A DNA stretch of 64,000 nt, taken from contig OX439132.1 in assembly GCA_949318235.1 (NCBI GenBank), positions 10,595,254 to 10,659,253 of the forward strand. The letters are read 5' to 3'. This DNA is from Ecdyonurus torrentis (lineage: Eukaryota > Arthropoda > Insecta > Ephemeroptera > Heptageniidae). A model generated the notes under the pieces. It saw only the letters and a program-made list of their open reading frames with translations, was not told the origin of the DNA and did not search any database. Positions 29,873 to 43,290 of the stretch are shown here, one piece after another (the stretch's first letter is position 1; each line of letters begins with the position of its first letter). The position numbers were made by a program, and so were the translations under genes.

Positions 29873-31780
29873 ACTTCGCACGTTGAATAAAAGTAAGGCA
29901 TCATGTATTATATATTTTTAATGATACTTTTAAGTCCTTTTCATGTGAATAAGCAATATTTTCAATGTTCAATATTCATTAAAAATCATTAAGTGTTCAT
30001 GATATCAAATCCGTTCCATACAAATAGAAGCCATTTACAATTTATTGACTTTTAGCAGTTCTGTATATATAGCCATGCAGTCACAAACATGCATTAATTT
30101 ATTATGTAAAAAAAAATCACTTGACAAGATAATGTTTACTTGTTAGTAACAATAAACCCTATTATTTTATCATTGGGTTTAATTTCACATATAAAGTCCA
30201 TTGAGATTGCCAATGAGTGAGGTAATTGATGACACTCATGGTCTCCCAGGATCGAGCAGAGTACACAATGCCCTCTCAGCTATGAGATAATAAAAAGCAC
30301 TACAAATATATTGACTAGTAGAGCTTTATTGATACAACGAATTGCAAGCTTTGTTATAATGAAATCGTTTTCAAAATTGTGTACTTTATAAATTATTTAG
30401 CTTGTTCTACCATCACACAACTTAATAAAATGATAAAATTTTGGCTTAATATATATATATATATTTTTTTTTTTAAGTTTTAGTTTCTTGGTTTTTTATT
30501 TATTTTTATTAATATTAGGCTTTCATTTATTATATAAATTTGCTTATTAGCAAATGCAGATTTCTGTTTTACAAATAATATTTCAACACATTTTAATACA
30601 CAAGAAAGGTACAAGGATAGGGATATTATATACTTTTAAAAAAAAACATCTTAACTTTTTAATGAGATGACCTATTTGTACTTTGTCTAACAATGAGTTT
30701 ATTCATACAATCTTGCTGTACTCAAAGAAAATAATTATGAGATCATACCATGATACCTACAGTATAAACATCTCTTACCCTGTCTCTAACCTCACAAACT
30801 GGTAAATTCAGCAACATTTGGTATTCATGACGTCATCAATAACATATAATACAATATCTGTATAATACAGAATACGATAATAATGATTGATGTGAAAAAT
30901 ATAAATATGTGAATCAGCCGATAAGGCTTCAGTTTTTATTACATGACGTAATTTGATATAATACAAAAAAAAAAAAAAAAAAAGCTTTTTGCTGACGCTA
31001 CAAATATTCTCCACAGATTTGGGGCTTAATGAATATAATGGGTATCAGGGAAGATTATTATTATTATTTAGTTCAGTGAGTTCCCTTTAAAATATTTTGT
31101 AATAAATTTAGTTCTCTGTATATTTTTTTATTATAATTACGCACAATATGTCAACAAACCTTTTTTTTTAAATTTTTTTTAACTAACTGCTAACTAATGA
31201 TTGCATTTGTTCTATTTTGTTTCAGAAATATTTACATCTTCTACAAAATTTTCAACCACAAAATTCTCATGTTTGTACAGACTGATTATTAAATAAAATT
31301 ATTATTTTTTCATTACAACATTATACAGTATTAATTTTTTTTAATTAATCATCTTAATTAGTTCATTGTTATTACATCAGTGATTAATTATACATATCAT
31401 ATTAACCTTATCTAAAAGTTTACCTTAATGTCATTCATAATACAAATCTTTAAATCTATAAAGGTTAGATTTTGTTATCATTTTTTTTTATTTGATAAGA
31501 GAGAAATCTTCGAAATACCCAACAAATTTACAGATATCTATACGTGATTCTGAAAATACTGTAGTATTTAGATTAAGCAAGATAAATATATCAAAAAGCT
31601 AAAACATTTCTGCATTGTCGAAGGACTGCCTGAAATACTTATTTATGTTATTTATTTATTAGACATTGGTAGCTTACAGGAACATCATATCAATATAATA
31701 TGTTACACCACACGCGTTTCGTCAAATTTTCTATAATTATAATCTAAACATATGAAGTAAATAAAATATTTTCAAAATAT
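29873..31780. other. Intergenic, AT-rich, after gene E
   Basis: A somewhat GC-richer stretch at about 30190-30295, a perfect CRE palindrome TGACGTCA near 30828, and poly-A at 30965-30983. No coding exon with convincing splice sites was found. Confidence 0.6.
29886..29891 (+). terminator. Poly(A) signal of gene E
   Basis: AATAAA only 14 bp after the stop codon, implying an unusually short 3' UTR if used. Confidence 0.5.
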
Positions 31781-32190
31781 TTACAGCTTTAAAGCTCCAG
31801 AGTTCTTTATCAGATCTTCATATTTAATAAACTCCAAAACATTTTTATTAACAATTTTAGTATTTTCATAAAAATAATTTTTAACACTATAATACTCTTT
31901 GGAGATTAATTTTTTTTTCAGAAGATATTTAAACAAAGCATTATTACTAACATCAATATTAGATCTAAGTATAATTGGTAGAAAATCATACATTTTTTCA
32001 GTTTGGTAATAAGGACTTCTCTCCAGAACTTTTGAATGATGATTAGGTATAACAACTTTATTATTGTTTCTAATGTTATAATTGTAAAAATCGTTATTTG
32101 TTTGATATATTTCTGGATGTTTCCTTTCATACATGATCCAATTGTATATAAAAAATAGGCACTGTTTAAATTCTAATTCTAAATGTTTAA
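31781..32190 (-). pseudogene. 3' remnant of a non-LTR retrotransposon reverse transcriptase
   Basis: Open frame on the minus strand to a TAA at 31781, with an upstream stop near 32190; from the first ATG (32134) it is 117 residues. Segments such as NNDFYNYNIRNNNKVVIPNH, then LERSPYYQ and MYDFLP, then a Lys-rich end with YLLKKKL, resemble the C-terminal tail that follows the reverse transcriptase domain in Jockey/CR1-like elements. No catalytic YxDD segment is present, so it is a 5'-truncated dead copy. Family assignment is from memory of the motif pattern. Confidence 0.6.
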
Positions 32191-32544
32191 ATTGTTAATT
32201 TTTGTTGTACATTTTAATTATTTATTTTGTTCAAAAAAGCAAATATTCTGAGTAAGCTTTTTATTATTATTATAACTTTTTTGTATACTGTAGATCTATT
32301 TATTATTTGCTTAATATGTGATTATATTTGTTTTTAAATGAGAACTGATACGCAAGTAATTCAATTTCTGGAAGCAATCATTTTTATTTTCCTTACACTG
32401 TTAAAAAGAGGATATCAAAATTGCTGTATTTTAATAAAATACTGTTTCATGTCATGTTATTGTTTAAAATGCAATTTTATAAATAGAAAACGATTTAAAA
32501 TTTTAAAATGCGAGGTTCAATGTTTGTAGATAAAAAGTACTTTA

Positions 32545-32765
32545 TTCATCTGTGTGGGGCAGGCAGTTTGATCACCTCTCGTCTATAGTGGCGTGTGCTG
32601 CCGTCGTAAGATTTGGTGGTCCGAGCTGCACAGGTCTGGTATTAGGAGCCCAGAGGAGTGTGGTGTTAAAGGGTAGAAACTGTGGTTTGGTAAGCCACAG
32701 ATCATTGTAAGCCCTCTTACTGGAAAGTATTAGTCCTGACCTACCCCGACAGGGATTATGGTGTC
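32545..32765. repeat. GC-rich island, probable transposon or SINE fragment
   Basis: About 220 bp of near 50% GC in very AT-rich surroundings, with CTGTGG / CCACAG and GGGTAG / CTACCC complementary pairs and no long ORF. Its abrupt edges and composition suggest an inserted repeat; the family is not recognised. Confidence 0.4.
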
Positions 32766-34149
32766 ATGATACTTTCTTTATTTTCTTTCTATACTGTACA
32801 TCTTAAAATTACTTATATTGGTAATTATTTAATTATTGGGCAGGTAGTTACATAGTAAATTTCAAACATATAATACTTTACGTCAAATATATTTACTTTT
32901 ACCATTTACTGTATGTTAATTTTACATAACTAATATGGTACAAAAGTAATTTTAATGTTGCCAAAAACTGCGTATCTCTCGTATTGACAAATGATAAAGC
33001 CCTCTCTATAAAAGTCTATAAATATAGACTTTCATAAAATATTCGATAGTATTTATTTATAATTTTTTTTATTAATTAAATTTTAACGTGGAAAAAAAAA
33101 TTGTAATGTAACTTCCGTCAGAATTAACTTTTATTTTTGTTTATGAAGCTTGCTGTATATTGTAGCTGTTCAAACAATTTTTGTTTGCTTTATCTATAAT
33201 TCAGTTTCTATCCCTTTTAAAAAAAAATTTTTAATTTGAAAAGTATATTTTCACATCATAATATGTTGTGACAAAATATTTTTATTTATTTATTCATTTA
33301 AAGCATGTTTAATTGGAATTAGGTTATTTGTTATTTGTATTACAATAATCATATTTGAAATGCAATGGTTAAGTCAATAAAAGTTTATTTTTAACGAATA
33401 ATAATAATAATAAAAGCGATGTCCGTTTATGAAATGCTATTTTTTTTACAAAGTCAATATTTGTTGCTATTTTGGTATTTCATATATCAAAAGTGAAATA
33501 AATTTAAGCAAGAGTTATCAGAAAAGAATTGATCTAAAATTTAAAAGGCTAATTATTGGTATTGATCCACTTTAAAATATAAAATACGTGTACTTTCATA
33601 GAAAATGCTATATAGAACTGATTTATATATTACATAATTTTTCGTTCCTTATAATAAAAAAATAATGAGACATGGTATTTTTTTTAAATAGATATGGCTT
33701 TGGTTTATATCATAAGCGAGTCGATATACTCTACGTGCGATAAAGATTTCCAATTTTTGTAATTTTTTACTTATAACTTATACCTGCTTTCTTACTATCT
33801 TTCAAATCGGAAGAAAATTAATGAAACATAATGGATTTACTATGAAACGAGGCAATTATATACGAGAGTTATGTTAATATTTATACATTTTTAAATTCGT
33901 TCTATGTATAAGATAGAAGAAATTAATGGGGGAAAAAATCTAAAATTTGTTGATATAATTTAGATAAAACAAAGATTTTTTTGATCTATAAATAAGTTAG
34001 TATCATTAATATGTTAATTATTAATCCTAGTAATAAATTATGCAATTCCTCTGATTTAAAATTATCTAATCAATACTCCTATCAGTCATTTGCATATTTT
34101 TCAATTTAATATAATACATAATTTAAAATACTTATATTATAAAGTGTAG

Positions 34150-34151
<2 letters not shown>

Positions 34152-34194
<43 letters not shown>
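34152..34194. repeat. (GA)n microsatellite
   Basis: 43 bp of GA. Confidence 0.95.
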
Positions 34195-34197
<3 letters not shown>

Positions 34198-35279
34198 AAT
34201 CGACTAGAAATAAATTTCAAATATAATATAGATAAATACACTTTACATTGGGCTATAAAATATTTCGTTTATAGTTTTGAATGGCAGTTCATGAATGGGA
34301 CCTGTTGCTAGGTCATCATTCTCTCTACAGATTCCAAATTTTGTATTTTTTTTCCTTCTCTTTCAAATTTTAATTTATTTTAAAATATTTATAATAATTC
34401 TGAATAAATAGTTCTTTGATCACTTTGTCATTTTAAAAGTGACTTTCTGTCTGTCAGTTTTTATTTTATCATAACTTAAACCTTCATAATTTAGAATTAT
34501 CTTTTAAGTTATATAAATATAGTACTTGAAATGAAATGCAGCATTTTTAGGTTTTTTTATTTTAATAATGTTTATTTTACTTGTTTAATAGTATTAATTC
34601 TTGCTGATGTAGAATTAAAAAGACTAAATATTATTTCATCACAATTATTTGGCATTACTAAGATAGTCATAACAATAACAAGTAAAACTCCAATATTTCT
34701 GACCTGAGCTTTATATTCTTTTCCTTAGTAAGAGAATGTGTTTGTCCGTTTTTACGACTATAGTATTCTTTTCAGAATATTACCTGCATTTCAAAAGTTT
34801 TACTCGTTGTTTTATAAGTAAGCTGAAAAATTGCTTCTTTGTTAAATTTTATTAATTTTAACATTACGATTGTATAATTTATGGAATCGTTATTTTATTT
34901 TCAGGTTTTAATACAGGGTTACAGATCGTAAAAAAAAGTTCATAAATTATATGCTTATACAAATTCATGATAAATTTGTCAGAGAAAAAAACTATTTATA
35001 AGCCAAACAAAGACTTAATGAAGAGCTTAAATACAAAATACGTTATTTGGTAGTTTCTATTTATAGTTTTATATATAAAAAAATATTTCACCGAGCAAGA
35101 GTAGGATTTAATGTAGTATGAAATTGTATGTGGGAAGTTATATACACGCAAAATGAAATCAAACAGTAATGTATATATAATGTTGCATTACATTGCAAAT
35201 TATTAATAATTTTAAAGATTACGGTTGTGTTATTTAATATTATTTAAATGATAATTTATTGGGGTAAATATTTTGAAGT

Positions 35280-35640
<361 letters not shown>

Positions 35641-36240
35641 TTATACCTCACTCTTATAATGTATTTGATATTCATTGATAAACTTGGAAAGCAACATAGT
35701 TTATATTTGCATACAAACCTAAACCATTTACCTTTCCATGAATATCCACATCATTTTCCTTTGATCTTTTATTACCTCATACTTAATATATTATTATATG
35801 ATTTGAATATCAAGTCTATATAAGGATATGACAGACATGTATATATATATATATCGTAAATGTTATAAAGTGATGGTCATCGAATTCAAAATTCTTAAAT
35901 CATTTTTTCCCCATTCTTTCCTCTCCATTCAAAGTGTTTAGAGAGAAAACACAATTTACTTTGATGGGACGCCAAGGAATAAGTTGGTTTTGAGAAAACA
36001 CTGATATTTTACTACACATAATGCGTATGACATGCTTGCTTACTGCGATCTAATATACATATATCAATGTTGTAGCGAACAATTTGTCTGGCTTTTATCA
36101 GTGGAAGCAAAATCTCTCTCTCTCTCTCTTTTTTGTCAGCTGAAGCGCAATGAGTATATTGTTTTTTTGTCACAGGAAGCAATATGTGTAAATCTTACGC
36201 CATCTACATTACGTTCAGAAACAACTTAAACATTTTGCAC

Positions 36241-36286
36241 AAAAAAAAAAAAAAAAAAAAATGGATACATAATTTGTTTACCGTGA

Positions 36287-36333
<47 letters not shown>
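36241..36333. repeat. Two poly-A runs (21 and 46 nt)
   Basis: A runs at 36241-36261 and 36288-36333 separated by 26 bp. They could be tails of two retroposed fragments or replication slippage. Confidence 0.93.
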
Positions 36334-36334
<1 letters not shown>

Positions 36335-36644
36335 GAGATACACATGTTTGCTACAACATCGACATTCACTTGCATCTCAATGTTACCTCTACACACAAAA
36401 TATCTTGTAACAAAATACTCGAGGTGGAAACATGGTTCATCACAAAACGCACAAAACAAGTTTGAACAATAGTGTCAATAATACGTTTATATTTCTCGTC
36501 TATAACAACAACTTAGTCAACTTACAAATCTGTGCTGACTTCATGCGAATCTCTTATGTCTTCTCTTATTGCAGGACCATGACTCTAACCCAGTAGTATT
36601 TCATATGTTTCAAAAAAATTTAAATTTTAAATATTTTCACTAAC

Positions 36645-36720
36645 TTTGTTAAGATTTGGAAAATAGAGCTTTCATGCCCTAACAACGCCTTAAAAAAGTT
36701 TCTTATTATTATTTATTATT
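36645..36720 (-). repeat. Short dispersed repeat R1, copy 3 (reverse)
   Basis: On the minus strand: (AAT)n-like tract, AAACTTTTTTAAGGCGTTGT, AGGGCATGAAAGCTC, then TATTTTCCAAATCTTAAC. More diverged than the copies at 11.3 and 12.5 kb. Confidence 0.62.
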
Positions 36721-37379
36721 GACAGTACATTATTATAAATCCATATTATATAATATATATTGACAAAATAAAATGGTAGAGTCTAGTAGTTAAAAAAAGG
36801 ATACTAACTAAACGTTCCATGCATTGTCTCAAAATATTCACATTTATACATTAGACTACAATGCGTAGTCTCTAAAATTATCAACTATTGAATGCTATAG
36901 AGATTATATATTTCAAGTGTTCTTCACTATGTGTACTGAGAATATTTAATCACTACCAGTCCATGAGTACTGTGTACTATAGTGTAATGAGTGCAATGCA
37001 TACACTTTATAAGGAATACTCATATAATAGTATGGTCATCATGTTTGCATCGACACTAGCTACTATACCTACAAGCTTGGTCAATACTGTATGCATGCAA
37101 ATGTCTTCCGTTTGGAACATGATTTTCTTGAACCCTCATTACACTTGGCTTAAAACCCCGATAACAGCTCGGAATCGAGTGTGGATCTCCTACGTTTTGA
37201 ATAGAACTCTCTTCTCACCATTGCACCACGGGTTTGGCACAGACCACGAGCTCGGTGTTCTAAAACCTACTAAATATTTATCACGTTGATTTAATCACTA
37301 ATCAGTATTTAAACTTGAGTTCAGTTTTCAAGTTTTTCAAAATCAAAATGCCTTCTTACTTAAGTGTCACTTGTACGTA

Positions 37380-37499
37380 CAGCTCTGGCCAAAAGTTTAA
37401 GAACAGGGCAGCGGTGACCGCTGCGTTTTCCCATAAAGATAACATAGTGTGATTGCGTGCTGCCTATACAAATCGTTCTCAAACTTTTGGCCAGAGCTG
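37380..37499. mobile_element. Tc1/mariner-type MITE with TA target duplication
   Basis: 120-bp element beginning CAGCTCTGGCCAAAAGTTTA and ending in its reverse complement (CTTTTGGCCAGAGCTG), flanked by TA on both sides (37378-37379, 37500-37501). Interior has the near-palindrome GCAGCGGTGACCGCTGC and no ORF, so it is non-autonomous. Ends of this kind are typical of Tc1/mariner elements. Confidence 0.85.
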
Positions 37500-39139
37500 T
37501 ACATATGTATATATACATACTATATTACCATATATAGTGCAATACTGTAAAACAACTGAAGAAGATTTGTAACTTATAAACAAAACTAAATCATAGGATT
37601 GATTGATAAAAAAAAAAGTAAAGAAATTTTTTTAGGGAACTCAAATATCTCACAATTTGTTATCATTGTAGAAATAATAATAATACAAAAATATGTATAT
37701 TAATTTTTTATATTGGATGAAAAACCAAATATTATTTTATATCTCCACTAACTCCTTTCTTTCTCTGTAATGAAACAATATTGCCTTTGGTGATCAGCAC
37801 GAAGCTTTAATTTATATTTTTTTATTGGAAAATGTTTATGAACATATATATAGAGATAATTCAAAATAAAAAAATCAACCAATTGAAAAATATTGGTAAT
37901 ATATATATACAGATAATGGATTTTATCTCTTTATTTTTCTATATTTGTAATTAGTAATATAAATTTTACGTTTGGGGAAAAAAAACTCTGCAGCTTCAAG
38001 CAATGAAAAACGAACAAAAAAGATTGTGAGAGTGAAATAAAAACATTGAGTGTGAAAGAGAGGGACAGAAACTATATATATTTTTATGTGTGTGTGTGGT
38101 GTATGTTTTGTATATCATATATCAATATTAAATAAAAATTTCAAAATGTTATAACTTTAATTTTACAGTTTCTGAAAATGGTATGAAACATAAATAATAA
38201 TATATACGTAATAATAATTCATTAAGAAACTTACAAAAATATTTCCAAAGTATATTGATTAAAGTATAGTAATCAATATAATTATTAAATTAATTAAAAA
38301 TTTTATTAACTAGAATGCTTAATCAGTTTTAAAAATAACGGAGTTTATAGTTGAAGGAGTATACTAACGTATATAACGCAGTAAATAATTTAGTGGTGTT
38401 GTTTACTGTCAACATTGTAAATACATTTCAAAGTTACATTAACCTTTAAACTTTAAAGTAATAAAAAATAATAACAATAATAAAATGTATTAATGAATAA
38501 CTTACCACAAATTTTATTGGAAGTCATATTTATGTATGCAATTAAATTTTTTGATACATACAATGATTACTGTTAATTATTTCTTCATATAGAATATCAT
38601 TATAGCTTTTTGTCTCAACAATTATTTAATTCTTTGGGTTAAAACTTAGTAACACAATAGAAAAAATAAGACAACGATTAATATTAAAAACTTACAATGT
38701 TAGGTTGTGTGTGATATTTAAATTGGCCAAGAACTTTATATTTATTTATATATCATAAAAGATAAAAAAGGGGGTATTATTATCATCATATATTTTTTTT
38801 AGGAGACTGAACGTACCGCACGGAAATAAAAAAAAACTTGCGACCATGCAACTATAGACTAAAATGCAACACTAAAATTGCAAAAGTTATTCATTTCATT
38901 TCGGTACATATCACAACTCTCAAATTATTTAGGCTTGGAATTTTAACATAATTTGTATTGTTTGCATAATATATTAATATATACCTTATGCTTTTTGTTG
39001 AAATACTAAGTCCTTAGCAAAGGTAAAATTTAGGGGGGAAAAATACTCAATGGAGATGTTACGTTAAAAAGCTTTGAAATAGGGGATGTTTTTTTGGTTG
39101 AGTTTATGTCTACTTGTTGATTCTTTTTAACTTCATTCC

Positions 39140-39143
<4 letters not shown>

Positions 39144-39203
<60 letters not shown>

Positions 39204-39300
39204 AACCCCTGCTCTCTGGGTTACCGTACTAAAAATAGCTCACACACAGCACAGGGCAACAAACGATTGTTTGTGCAACAGTTTGCTACGTGCTCGATCA
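39144..39300 (+). promoter_or_regulatory. (CT)n tract with adjacent promoter-like island
   Basis: 58 bp of CT (39144-39201), then a GC-richer stretch with CTAAAAATAG near 39229, which fits the MEF2 consensus CTA(A/T)4TAG. Regulatory function is inference. Confidence 0.35.
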
Positions 39301-39845
39301 CAAAATAAAACTCTGTCCATTCCTTTATTTTACCAGCAATATGGAAATATATTATAACATTGATAAACTTTCTGGTCAAAAAACTCATCGAAATTCAAAA
39401 GCCGCTGGGTTCGATTCCCTCTTATAAGTGAGAAATATACAACACATTTTCGACCTGAAAATATCAACACATGTATTATAGTTACAATTCATCACGTTAG
39501 CTTATTCTATGCAACCTATACAATCGATATTTTTCACATTATAAAATATTCAGTTGAAAATATATGCAGCAAGATGCTTTTAGATGTAACCTCTTCTCTT
39601 TTTTTACATTTTATCCTAGGAATGAAGGAGGTTGTGTAAACTTAAGAAAATTATTTTTATGCTAATTTTTTTTACCTGTATATACATTACAGCTGGCAAG
39701 ATTAAATATTAAATTATTCCTATCAACTGTCAGGTTTCTCAGTATTATGATACTTATTGTTAATGCATTACAAGCACGTTGCACAAGTATTGAATTCATA
39801 ATTCTTAAAATGTTTTCTTTTTCTACTAGATACATAGAATGTTTG

Positions 39846-39849
<4 letters not shown>

Positions 39850-39938
<89 letters not shown>

Positions 39939-39955
39939 ATATATATATATATATA
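39850..39955. repeat. (TA)n-(GT)n-(TA)n microsatellite
   Basis: TA 39850-39926, GT to 39938, TA to 39955. Confidence 0.96.
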
Positions 39956-41973
39956 ATATGTGTGTGTGCTATTTTAAACTTTTATTACAAAGTTACAAGC
40001 AATGAAATAATTTTAATGATTGCGATAGCTGTATTTTCACATAACTCAGTTATTTGATATAGTTTTTGAAATTTATTTCTATATATATACAACATTCAGT
40101 TTACATCAAATAGAGAAGTAATTAGTAAATATTTGTAGGCTACGTGCTAAAGCAAAAAGAGATAATGGGTTCAGTAAATGAATATAGCTTTTTGATTATA
40201 AAGTATATTATACAGAGAGCTTTGCTTTTGGCATTTCCATTTATACCTCTATAATATAGCAGTAACGTTCAGTTTTATTTCCCAGTTGTAATGATAAAAA
40301 AAAATTACGTTGAACACAAAATTTGGCTATAAACAAAACAGTTTAAGAAGCTAATATAAAGTTTAAAAAAAATACAAAATAAGCTATTAAATAATTTAAA
40401 TTCTCTCTCTCTCTCTGTTATTTTTTTAATACAAAACAGAATAAACGAAGCTCTTTAAATATAATAGGCTATGCTAAAATCTCTAATCTCTCATTTTTTT
40501 CCTGATAAATTCTTCTCTTTTTTTTCCTTTGTTAAATTATTTATTATTATACTTAATTAATAAATTTCAGACGAAATTTTCCGATATATATACAGTATAT
40601 GAACTTATTTTTATTATCAATATATTAAATTCCAGTGAAATATTCTAGTATCCTTAAAAAAATGAGTTATTTTGTATACCTTTACTTTAAATATAAGCAA
40701 ACAAAAATTTCCATTTCATTGCTTATTAGCTATAACATAAGTTAAAAAGGAAAAAGGGTAGTTTAGACGAGATTGTTGTATAAATTTTCTGGTTCATAAA
40801 AGCGTAATTAATTTAACTAATTTTAGCAGATACAAATACTAATAAAGATAAAATATTTTTTAACTAAAAATTTAGTTAAATTAAAAATGGCATTTTTTTT
40901 TTTTTATTTTTTATTATTATTATTATTTGTACTGTGCTTATTTTTACTGTAATGAAATTTTGCGCATTTAGACATGAAACAAAGAATAAATGAAGTTTTT
41001 CAGTATTTAAATAATTTACTTGTTATGCATAATATTATATTTAATACTATCAGTATTAGAGGACGCCTCTTTTGTGCTGTACAACAATACACATGTTGTT
41101 TTGTATCTTTATAGTACCATCATTTTGTGATGGTGCAAGGGTTAGAATAAAAAAATTTCGGGTATAGTTGTACACTTATGTAATACAAGCTTGGAACATG
41201 CCAAACACCTCCGTATATGTATGTACAGTCACTGTGATTTAAAATTTTACCCCATTGCCTAATATCAGTCAGTCAATACCGTGTATTTATATTATGAAGA
41301 ATTGCGTAAATGAAAGTCTTTATATAAATGCTTGTTATTGCCATTTATAATAATTTTGTCATCTATAATATTATAAGAAGAAAAAAACAGATCAAAACTG
41401 TAAAGTTTTATTATTATTATTATTCGTTAAAGAGGTTATAAATGACTGATAGACAATTAAAGACTTTTAAAGTAAATTGTGTAAATAATGATTGTAGTTG
41501 AGTATATATATATATATATATATTTTAAATATAGTATTGTATGAATGTTGACTATCATTTCTAATTGTTCTTCTTGTAAAGTGATAACCTTGACTGATAC
41601 ATTTTTTATGCATTATTATGTATGTAAGATTAAATAAATTAATAAAGAATTGGGAATATTTTGGATTTTGAATAGGCATAACACTTATAAACATTTTTGA
41701 CGTCATAATCCTCTTAAAAAGTAGACCAGGGCGAACATTTTCAAGTAATGAGTAATTATATATAACTATTATATAATATGTTAATGTTAGATAAAAAATT
41801 ATAAGACTATAGATGAGTAAAATTCACCATAAAAAAATTATCAATTATAATCTTAAAGGTACCGTTCAAACAAGTTAAAAATCACCGCCACGTAATTTTA
41901 ACTATAACTTGAGCTTCACTTGGTCAAGAAAGTAATTTTTTTGCGTGAAAAACAAGTATACTCTAACATAATA

Positions 41974-42216
41974 CAAGGTCCATATAATAAAGAGGTTGAG
42001 CGCAGCACAAAACTTGCGCACTTGATTTTATTTTGCGATTGATGTACTTGATTCTAAGCTAATACGATGCCGTTCACCAGCGTTCACCAGTTACGTCACT
42101 GATAAGGTGAATAAAAATAAACCCGGTGATATGACGTCTTTGGTGAATTCCTTTAAGTTGCGCGACCCTGGCCAAAATTTTTCTCGGAGCATCTAACCTC
42201 TTATATATGGACCTTG
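41974..42216. mobile_element. MITE with 9-bp target-site duplication
   Basis: 243-bp element starting CAAGGTCCATATAATAAAGA and ending with the near reverse complement (TCTTATATATGGACCTTG). Identical 9-bp AACATAATA flanks it at 41965-41973 and 42217-42225. Interior has no ORF and carries two tandem GTTCACCAGC-like units. A 9-bp duplication is the usual Mutator length; an 8-bp duplication (hAT, P) with a chance match is possible. Confidence 0.88.
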
Positions 42217-43171
42217 AACATAATAAAATAAAGTAACAATTTTTTAAATTAAATTGTTACATGCATCAATAATTATAATAAAAGTCAAAAGTATCAAAGG
42301 TTTACCTAAAGAAACAATTGAATTTGAGAATTTATAAAATTAATAATTTATATCGAACAATTTACTACTCATAAAGCTAATTTATATTTAAATTTTATGT
42401 ATAAAGATTTTATTATATTATGGAATGTAGTTATTGAAATGAAGAAAATATAAAAAGAATATTATATTTATTAAAATACGAGAGAGAATTTCATCAGTTT
42501 TATAATAGGATCACTTTTATTCATGACGTATATAATAAAGTTATTTACAGAGTGAAATATTTTCAACAAAAAATAATAAAATAATTTATTAAATTTTAAT
42601 ACGATTATAATAATAATATAATTACAATTTTAATATTTAATGTTTAAATACTATAATAGTTATTTATGTCAGTTATTATTATGTTTTATAAGTACAGTAT
42701 TGTACACATGTATTATTTTTGTTGTTGTTGTTGTGTTACAAACTCTAGATAGTTTAAATTATAAAAATAAAGAATTATAAACGGGGAAGGCCAAAAAAAC
42801 ATTACAAGAAATACAACTTAATGTTAAAAAAAAAAAAGTTGGATTTTTGTTCAGTTGTATAATTTTATCAAAAAAAAAATGTATTGTACATAACTATTTG
42901 TAGAATAGAATATAATATTATCTCTGCTAAAAAAAATTTACGATAAAATAAGAGGATTTCAAAGAGAAAAACTTGTAATAATTTATTGTTTTATTTATTT
43001 ATTTTTTTTTTTCTTTCGTGTTCATATATTATATAACATATAGTCATGAACATTTGCAAAAACCTACTATTGCATTGTTTTCTGGTAAACTAGAGTTACA
43101 AAGCATAGAATACAATAAGAAAATCAGATTAAAGTATTATTTAGCCTGAGTTCACTATAGGGGAAAGCGAG

Positions 43172-43290
43172 AGAGAGACAGAGACAGAGACAGAGACAGA
43201 GACAGAGACAGAGACAGAGACAGAGACAGAGACAGAGACAGAGACAGAGACAGAGACAGAGACAGAGACAGAGACAGAGACAGAGACAGA
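43172..43290. repeat. (CAGAGA)n hexanucleotide repeat
   Basis: About 19-20 tandem units; the open frames through it are repeat translations. Confidence 0.97.

Larger units (their letters stand above)
32191..35229. other. Intergenic, mostly AT-rich
   Basis: Contains a GC-richer island at 32545-32765 and a (GA)n tract at 34152-34194. No gene or RNA recognised. Confidence 0.6.
36721..41973. other. Intergenic, AT-rich with microsatellites
   Basis: Besides the Tc1-type MITE and the CT-tract island near 39.2 kb, this holds a (TA)n-(GT)n-(TA)n block (39850-39955) and AT-rich unique sequence. A lone GGGTTCGATTCCC near 39408 resembles a tRNA B box, but no tRNA folds around it. No gene supported. Confidence 0.6.

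Noticed and set aside
36888..37289. 133-codon open frame on the plus strand
   Set aside because: No signal peptide, domain, splice context or homology I recognise; composition matches the surroundings. Could still be real but unsupported.
39395..39425. tRNA-like B box GGGTTCGATTCCC
   Set aside because: No A box or cloverleaf upstream; at most a decayed tRNA-derived scrap.
43172..43290. Leu/Cys repeat peptide across (CAGAGA)n
   Set aside because: A pure microsatellite translation with no gene context.
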